From Sphingomonas sp. (GTDB lineage: Bacteria > Pseudomonadota > Alphaproteobacteria > Sphingomonadales > Sphingomonadaceae): a DNA stretch of 64,000 nucleotides. The stretch spans positions 1 to 64,000 of the forward strand of contig NZ_SSMY01000002.1 of the NCBI RefSeq assembly GCF_004799495.1, written 5' to 3'. The first letter of the stretch is position 1; each line of letters begins with the position of its first letter. Under the pieces are notes generated by a model. The model was given only the letters and a program-made list of their open reading frames with translations, had not been told where the DNA came from and did not search any database. Position numbers and translations under genes: made by a program. This document shows positions 62,293 to 64,000 of the stretch, piece after piece.

Positions 62293-63383
62293 CCGCCTGC
62301 CCCCGCCTGATCGTCAAGGTTGGGTCGTCGCTGCTGGTGACGCCCGAGGGCGAGGTGCGGCGTGCGTGGTTGGCAAGCCTTGCGGCGGATGTCGCCGCCG
62401 CCGCGAAAGCGGGGCAGCAGATCGCGATCGTGTCGTCGGGCGCGATCGCGCTGGGCGCGCGGCGGTTGAAGCTCGCCAAGGGTGGCCGCGCGAGCCTGGA
62501 AGACGCGCAAGCCGCCGCCGCGACGGGGCAGATCGCGCTCAGCCAAGTGTGGGCCGAATGCCTCGCCGCCGAGGGGCTGACCGCGGCGCAGATGCTGGTG
62601 ACGCTCGACGACCTCGAGGACCGGCGGCGCTACCTCAATGCCGCCGCGACGCTCAACCGGCTGCTGTCGCTGGGCGTCGTGCCGGTGATCAACGAAAACG
62701 ACAGCGTCGCGACTGCGGAAATCCGCTTCGGCGACAACGATCGGCTCGCCGCGCGGGTGGCGCAGGTGGCCGGGGCGCAGGGCGTGCTGCTGCTGTCGGA
62801 CGTCGACGGATTGTTCGACCGTGACCCCGCGCAGCCCGGCGCGACGCTGATCGAGCAGGTGGCGCGGATCGACGCCGCGGTCGAGGCGATGGCGGGCGGA
62901 TCGTCGTCGGGAATGGGATCGGGGGGCATGACCTCCAAGGTGCAGGCCGCGCGGATCGCGACGCGTGCGGGGATCGCGCTCGCCATCGCCAACGGGCGAG
63001 TCGATCATCCACTGGCGCGTTTCATCGAGACCGGGCGCGGCACGCTGTTCGCCGCCGAGCGTGCCGCGACCGCGCGGAAGGCGTGGCTCGGCGGGCGGCT
63101 GAGCGTGCGCGGTGTCATCCATGTCGATGCCGGAGCGGTCGCGGCGCTGGCGCAGGGAAAGAGCCTGTTGCCCGCCGGCGCGCTGCGGATCGAGGGCAGG
63201 TTCGCGCGCGGCGATCGCGTGGCGATTGTAGGTCCGAACGGCGTCGTCGCGAACGGCCTGTCCGAATATGACGCCGCCGATGCCGCGCGGCTGGCGGGCA
63301 AGCGCAGCGACGAGGCGGCGGCGATCCTGGGCTATGCGCCCCGTGCCGCGCTCGTCCATCGCAGCCACATGGTGCTGGCATGA
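62277..63383 (+). CDS. proB: glutamate 5-kinase
   Basis: This 368-residue enzyme phosphorylates glutamate in the first step of proline synthesis. The amino-acid kinase domain has IVKVGSSLLV, IVSSGAIALGARRL, NENDSVATAEIRFGDND and LLSDVDGLF; GMGSGGMTSKVQAA completes the nucleotide site. A C-terminal PUA domain follows (SLLPAGALRIEGRFARGDRV). It starts at ATG 62277 inside the obgE end and overlaps the next gene by ATGA. proA is not adjacent. Confidence 0.96.
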   Translation: MVAGLAACPRLIVKVGSSLLVTPEGEVRRAWLASLAADVAAAAKAGQQIAIVSSGAIALGARRLKLAKGGRASLEDAQAAAATGQIALSQVWAECLAAEGLTAAQMLVTLDDLEDRRRYLNAAATLNRLLSLGVVPVINENDSVATAEIRFGDNDRLAARVAQVAGAQGVLLLSDVDGLFDRDPAQPGATLIEQVARIDAAVEAMAGGSSSGMGSGGMTSKVQAARIATRAGIALAIANGRVDHPLARFIETGRGTLFAAERAATARKAWLGGRLSVRGVIHVDAGAVAALAQGKSLLPAGALRIEGRFARGDRVAIVGPNGVVANGLSEYDAADAARLAGKRSDEAAAILGYAPRAALVHRSHMVLA

Positions 63384-64000
63384 CCGTGATCGCGCTCACC
63401 GGCGGGACCGGCTTTGTCGGCAGCCATGTGATCGACCGGGCGACCGCCGCCGGGATCGAGCTTCGCGCGCTGACGCGGCGGCCGCAGCCCGACCGCGCGG
63501 GCGTCACGTGGATCGCGGGCGCGCTCGACGATGCCGCGAGCCTCGCGACGTTGGTCGAAGGCGCCGACGCGGTGCTCCACGTCGCGGGCGTGATCAACGC
63601 GCCCGACCGCGCGGGGTTCGCGGCGGGCAATATCGAGGGCACGCGCGCGGTGATCGCGGCGGCGCGGGACGCGGGCATCCGCCGCTTCGTCCAGGTCTCC
63701 TCGCTCGCCGCGCGCGAGCCGGGCCTGTCGGACTACGGCTGGTCGAAGGCTGAGGCCGACAAGGTGCTGATGGCGAGCGACCTCGACTGGACGATCGTCC
63801 GCCCACCCGCGATCTTCGGCCCGCGCGACAGCGAGATGCTCGAACTGTTCAAGCTGGCCAAATGGCACGTCATGCCGCTGCCCCCCGCCGGCGGCCGACT
63901 GTCGGTCATCGCGGTCGAGGAGCTGGTGCGATTGCTGCTCGCGCTCCCAACCAGCAATGCGCTGACGCGCCAGATCGTCGAGCCCGACGACGGTCGGCCC
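63380..64000 (+). CDS. NAD(P)-binding epimerase-like protein, NDUFA9-type (3' end outside window)
   Basis: The frame opens at ATG 63380, overlapping the proB stop as ATGA, and stays open to the right edge (207 codons). It begins with the Rossmann motif ALTGGTGFVGSHVIDRA and contains VLHVAGVINAPDRAGF, NIEGTRAVI, QVSSLAAREPG and YGWSKAEAD, the Tyr-x-x-x-Lys pair. This is the atypical/extended SDR pattern of NDUFA9-like proteins linked to complex I or quinone metabolism. The exact role cannot be set from the truncated sequence. Confidence 0.85.
   Translation, partial: MTVIALTGGTGFVGSHVIDRATAAGIELRALTRRPQPDRAGVTWIAGALDDAASLATLVEGADAVLHVAGVINAPDRAGFAAGNIEGTRAVIAAARDAGIRRFVQVSSLAAREPGLSDYGWSKAEADKVLMASDLDWTIVRPPAIFGPRDSEMLELFKLAKWHVMPLPPAGGRLSVIAVEELVRLLLALPTSNALTRQIVEPDDGRP

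Overview
The window looks like chromosomal DNA from a sphingomonad-type alphaproteobacterium. This rests on very high GC with strong GC preference at third codon positions, an alphaproteobacterial GTTC-N7-GTTC LexA site in front of an imuA-imuB-dnaE2 mutagenesis operon, a TonB-dependent receptor, short GC-rich palindromic intergenic repeats of several families, and the rplU-rpmA-obgE-proB neighbourhood. I saw no insertion sequence, prophage, CRISPR array or rRNA. There are two tRNA genes, Arg(TCT) and Ser(CGA). The genus assignment is an inference from family resemblance only.

Layout. 0-9 kb: the 3' part of an OafA-like acyltransferase, a 49-residue membrane ORF, purS-purQ, a queuosine-precursor transporter, tRNA-Arg, a beta-oxidation type operon (thiolase, SDR, alpha-methylacyl-CoA racemase), malate synthase G and a small secreted protein. 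9-15 kb: imuA-imuB-dnaE2 under a LexA-overlapped promoter. 15-22 kb: housekeeping and orphan genes (CinA-type amidase, glutamine-dependent NAD synthetase, alpha/beta hydrolase, UVR-motif protein, lactate 2-monooxygenase-like flavoenzyme, glutamate dehydrogenase).

22-42 kb is the unusual part. A plus-strand operon runs from a ThDP-dependent acetolactate-synthase-like enzyme and an aldehyde dehydrogenase into a pentaheme cytochrome, a lipoprotein with two GlcG/HbpS-like domains, an outer-membrane beta-barrel and a 1313-residue decaheme protein with a C-terminal LVIVD-type propeller. Facing it is a minus-strand operon: a fused FAD oxidoreductase/two cyclic-nucleotide-binding domains/four [4Fe-4S] ferredoxin protein, a di-heme-b-like membrane protein, an FHA domain-TM-decaheme fusion and a CpdA-like phosphodiesterase. 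Together these carry 25 c-type heme motifs, plus membrane, iron-sulfur and flavin centres. I read the two operons as one candidate trans-envelope electron-transfer system gated by cyclic nucleotide and possibly by phospho-peptide binding. That reading is inference; the individual domains are visible in the sequence.

41.7-53 kb is a tightly overlapping minus-strand operon: exported CHAT-protease-like protein, CHASE2 adenylate cyclase, a FecR-like periplasmic protein, a TpsB transporter and a 1271-residue TpsA exoprotein. Its cyclase, the cNMP-binding redox protein and the phosphodiesterase lie within about 15 kb, so writer, reader and eraser of a cyclic nucleotide signal are neighbours.

53-64 kb: PhoD-type Tat phosphatase, tRNA-Ser, HspQ, TonB receptor, rplU-rpmA, GNAT acetyltransferase, TetR regulator, ObgE, ProB and the start of an NDUFA9-like NAD-binding protein cut by the window edge. 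No gene-free stretch exceeds 300 bases. The longest gaps (8367-8586, 58735-59010) hold the repeats and promoters listed. The gap 55277-55471 shows nothing recognisable.
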